Shown here one piece after another: positions 5,907 through 7,271 of a stretch of DNA of 7,271 nt. Each line of letters begins with the position of its first letter. Positions within the stretch are counted from its first letter, which is position 1. Source of the stretch: Spirochaetaceae bacterium. GTDB taxonomy: Bacteria > Spirochaetota > Spirochaetia > Treponematales > Breznakiellaceae. The translations under genes were made by a program, and so were the position numbers. The DNA lies in assembly GCA_031268255.1 (NCBI GenBank), contig JAIRXO010000028.1:1-7271 (forward strand), in the 5' to 3' direction. The notes below the pieces were generated by a model, which saw only the letters and a program-made list of their open reading frames with translations, searched no databases and was not told the origin of the DNA.

Positions 5907-6619
5907 TAGGCGTGATAGGCGCTATGGAGGACGAAGTAAAGATGCTTCGCTCCCTCATGAAATATACCCAGACCAGAGCCGTGGGCCCTTTTGAATTTAT
6001 CTCAGGCGAGCTTGAAGGCAGGGAGGCTGTACTGCTGCGCTGCGGCATAGGCAAGGTAAACGCCGCCCTGGGGACCGCCTTTCTCATCCGGGAGTATCGC
6101 CCCGACCTGGTTATCAATACAGGTTCGGCAGGCGGCATAGACCCCGCCCTCAAATTCGGCGACGCCGTTATTTCAACAGGACTGCTCTACCACGATGTTG
6201 ACCTCACCGGCTTTAAGTATGTCCCCGGCCAGCTCCCCGGCTGCCCCGCCGTGTTCCCGGTCAAGGAGGACCTCATACTCAGGGCGGAACGGGCCGTGGT
6301 GGAACTCAAAGCCGAGGAAATTCTGCCCCGGGGATTTAACGGCACCAGAGGCGTTATCGCATCGGGAGACGTATTTATGTACGAGAGCGGGCGCATCAAC
6401 GCGGTGCGAAAACTCTTCCCCCAGGTAAAGGCCGTGGAGATGGAAGGCGCCGCCGTAGCCCATGCCTGTTTTCTTTTTGCCGTCCCCTTTCTTATCATCA
6501 GGGCCCTTTCGGACATAGCCGGCGCCGAATCGCCGGTAACCTTTGACGAATTTCTTCCGGCGGCGTCAACGCACTCAGGGCAGATAGTCTGCCGTATCAT
6601 AAGGGAATATGAGGTATAA
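5903..6619 (+). CDS. mtnN: 5'-methylthioadenosine/S-adenosylhomocysteine nucleosidase (MTAN, Pfs)
   Basis: MTAN removes adenine from S-adenosylhomocysteine, giving S-ribosylhomocysteine for LuxS, and also acts on methylthioadenosine and 5'-deoxyadenosine. The 238-residue product is close to the usual length. It matches E. coli MTAN at IGAMEDEV (residues 5-12, E11 equivalent to catalytic E12), GIGKVNAALG (48-57), NTGSAGGI (72-79), YHDVDLTGF (96-104) with GQLPGCPA (109-116), SGDVF (154-158), AVEMEGAAVAH (177-187, substrate-binding Met-Glu) and RALSDIA (200-206, catalytic D204). A segment near 136-147 is slightly longer than in E. coli. AAAGGAG ends at 5895, 7 bp before the ATG, a strong ribosome binding site, and the start overlaps the cyclase stop as ATGA. 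luxS follows after 2 bp, so the two form a two-step pathway unit. Confidence 0.97.
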   Translation: MIGVIGAMEDEVKMLRSLMKYTQTRAVGPFEFISGELEGREAVLLRCGIGKVNAALGTAFLIREYRPDLVINTGSAGGIDPALKFGDAVISTGLLYHDVDLTGFKYVPGQLPGCPAVFPVKEDLILRAERAVVELKAEEILPRGFNGTRGVIASGDVFMYESGRINAVRKLFPQVKAVEMEGAAVAHACFLFAVPFLIIRALSDIAGAESPVTFDEFLPAASTHSGQIVCRIIREYEV

Positions 6620-6621
6620 CT

Positions 6622-7098
6622 ATGGAAAAGATTGCAAGTTTTCAGGTTGATCATCTGCGGCTCCTTCCGGGGCTCTATGTGTCCCGCCAGGACCGTTTTG
6701 GCCAGACAGTACTCACCACCTTTGACCTCCGCTTCAAACAGCCAAACCAGGAACCGGTGATAGACATGCCCGCCCTCCATACCCTGGAACACCTTGGCGC
6801 GACTTTCCTGAGGTCCCACACAGCATGGGGAAACCGCATTGTGTACTTTGGCCCCATGGGCTGCCGCACCGGCTTTTACCTCATCGCCGAAGGCAGCCTT
6901 GCTTCCAGGGACATACTCCCCCTCTTGGACGAAATGGCCGCCTGGATACTCGCCTTTGAAGGCCCCATACCCGGCGCCAGCGCCGCCGAATGCGGCAACT
7001 GGTCCGAGCAGAACCTCAACATGGCCAAATGGGAAATGCGCCGCTATGCCGGCTTCCTTAAAAACGCCGGCCCGGAACGGCTCAATTATCCGGCATAA
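6622..7098 (+). CDS. luxS: S-ribosylhomocysteine lyase LuxS (AI-2 synthesis)
   Basis: LuxS cleaves S-ribosylhomocysteine to homocysteine and 4,5-dihydroxy-2,3-pentanedione, the precursor of autoinducer AI-2. All active-site elements are visible in the 158-residue protein: FQVDHLRL at the N-terminus, FDLRFKQPN (34-42), HTLEH at 53-57 (metal ligands H53 and H57, catalytic E56), GPMGCRTGFY (77-86) with catalytic C81, and ECGNW with metal ligand C124. The wording is closer to the Bacillus-type than the E. coli-type LuxS. GAGG (6611-6614) lies 7 bp before the ATG. It is the last protein gene of the run, directly downstream of mtnN, so SAH produced by methyltransferases such as TrmD can be recycled to homocysteine. 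No strong intrinsic terminator follows. Confidence 0.98.
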   Translation: MEKIASFQVDHLRLLPGLYVSRQDRFGQTVLTTFDLRFKQPNQEPVIDMPALHTLEHLGATFLRSHTAWGNRIVYFGPMGCRTGFYLIAEGSLASRDILPLLDEMAAWILAFEGPIPGASAAECGNWSEQNLNMAKWEMRRYAGFLKNAGPERLNYPA

Positions 7099-7100
7099 CA

Positions 7101-7129
7101 TTGACAAGAACACACATTCCGGGTATAGT
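7101..7129 (+). promoter_or_regulatory. Near-consensus sigma70 promoter for the tRNA-Gly gene
   Basis: TTGACA (7101-7106, perfect -35) and TATAGT (7124-7129, one mismatch) are separated by the optimal 17 bp. It begins 2 bp after the luxS stop. Transcription should start near 7136, giving a leader of about 60 nt before the tRNA, to be removed by RNase P. It is the strongest promoter-like sequence in the window, as expected for a stable RNA gene. A second -10-like element (TATAGT at 7185-7190) lies just before the tRNA but has no well-spaced -35. Confidence 0.75.
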
Positions 7130-7195
7130 GGACTTGTTCGCCAACGAACCTTCGGTTTGACGGCTGCGGAATTGCGGTGTCTTATATAGTAAAAA

Positions 7196-7266
7196 GCGGA
7201 CGTCATATAACGGTATTATCCAAGCTTCCCAAGCTTGTGACGCGGGTTCGACTCCCGTCGTCCGCT
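7196..7266 (+). tRNA. tRNA-Gly, anticodon CCC
   Basis: The 71-nt cloverleaf folds fully. The acceptor GCGGACG (7196-7202) pairs perfectly with CGTCCGC (7259-7265), with discriminator T at 7266. The D arm 7205-7208/7216-7219 has one T-T mismatch, as in E. coli tRNA-Gly(UCC), and GG lies at 7212-7213. The anticodon stem CAAGC/GCTTG holds loop TTCCCAA with anticodon CCC at 7228-7230. A 4-nt variable loop follows, and the T arm has loop TTCGACT (7247-7253). It reads GGG codons. CCA is not encoded (GAA follows), so it would be added by the CCA-adding enzyme. Confidence 0.96.
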
Positions 7267-7271
7267 GAAAT

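Noticed and set aside
7145..7159. Hairpin CGAACC-TTC-GGTTTG after luxS as an intrinsic terminator
   Set aside because: Six pairs including a G-T, a 3-nt loop and no following T-run; it also lies downstream of the predicted tRNA transcription start.
6187..7206. Long minus-strand open frame (339 aa) across mtnN and luxS
   Set aside because: It is antisense to two genes with complete catalytic motifs, has no family resemblance, and arises from the GC-rich codon pattern of the + strand.
7223..7236. AAGCTT repeated inversely around CCC, resembling an operator palindrome
   Set aside because: It is the anticodon stem-loop of the tRNA-Gly gene.

Overview
This 7.3 kb window is compact bacterial chromosome, all on the + strand, with adjacent genes touching or overlapping by 1 to 29 bp. 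The gene content and order suggest a spirochaete, most likely a Treponema-like gut organism. The grounds are trmD-rplS followed by a FliK-like/FlhB-like pair, an HD-GYP protein, YraN and small uncharacterised proteins of treponemal style. The assignment rests on remembered protein similarity, not on a search.

Layout. Bases 1-1046 hold the 3' part of trmD (tRNA m1G37 methyltransferase, cut by the window edge) and rplS (ribosomal protein L19), the end of a classic translation operon. Bases 1051-2459 hold two genes that look like a flagellar-export specificity pair: a FliK-like protein with a low-complexity N-terminus, and a stand-alone copy of the cytoplasmic C-terminal half of FlhB that begins just after the point where the autocleavage motif would be. 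Bases 2431-3606 encode an HD-GYP domain protein in which seven of the eight expected metal-ligand positions are kept. Next come yraN (3607-3966), a 65-residue protein with a FlgM-like helical segment (3969-4166), and a zinc-site protein with an arginine-rich N-terminus (4159-4707). Bases 4707-5906 encode a GAF-GGDEF diguanylate cyclase with intact active site and inhibitory site. Its stop overlaps the start of mtnN/pfs (5903-6619), which is followed after 2 bp by luxS (6622-7098). A near-consensus sigma70 promoter (7101-7129) and a tRNA-Gly(CCC) gene (7196-7266) close the window. The only sizeable gap (7099-7195, 97 bp) holds that promoter; there is no gene-free stretch above 300 bp.

How the genes may work together. 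Three themes share one transcriptional direction: translation (TrmD, L19, tRNA-Gly), flagellar assembly control (FliK-like, FlhB-C-like, possibly FlgM-like) and c-di-GMP turnover (HD-GYP plus GGDEF). The last two genes, Pfs and LuxS, form the S-adenosylhomocysteine detoxification and AI-2 route. Linking a c-di-GMP enzyme to pfs and luxS recalls the Borrelia burgdorferi bb0374-pfs-metK-luxS operon, but here the adjacent enzyme is a cyclase and metK is absent. I see no mobile element, CRISPR array or clearly novel defence system. The most interesting items are the possible FlgM-like small protein, the altered HD-GYP active site, and the physical coupling of flagellar, c-di-GMP and AI-2 genes to a ribosomal operon.
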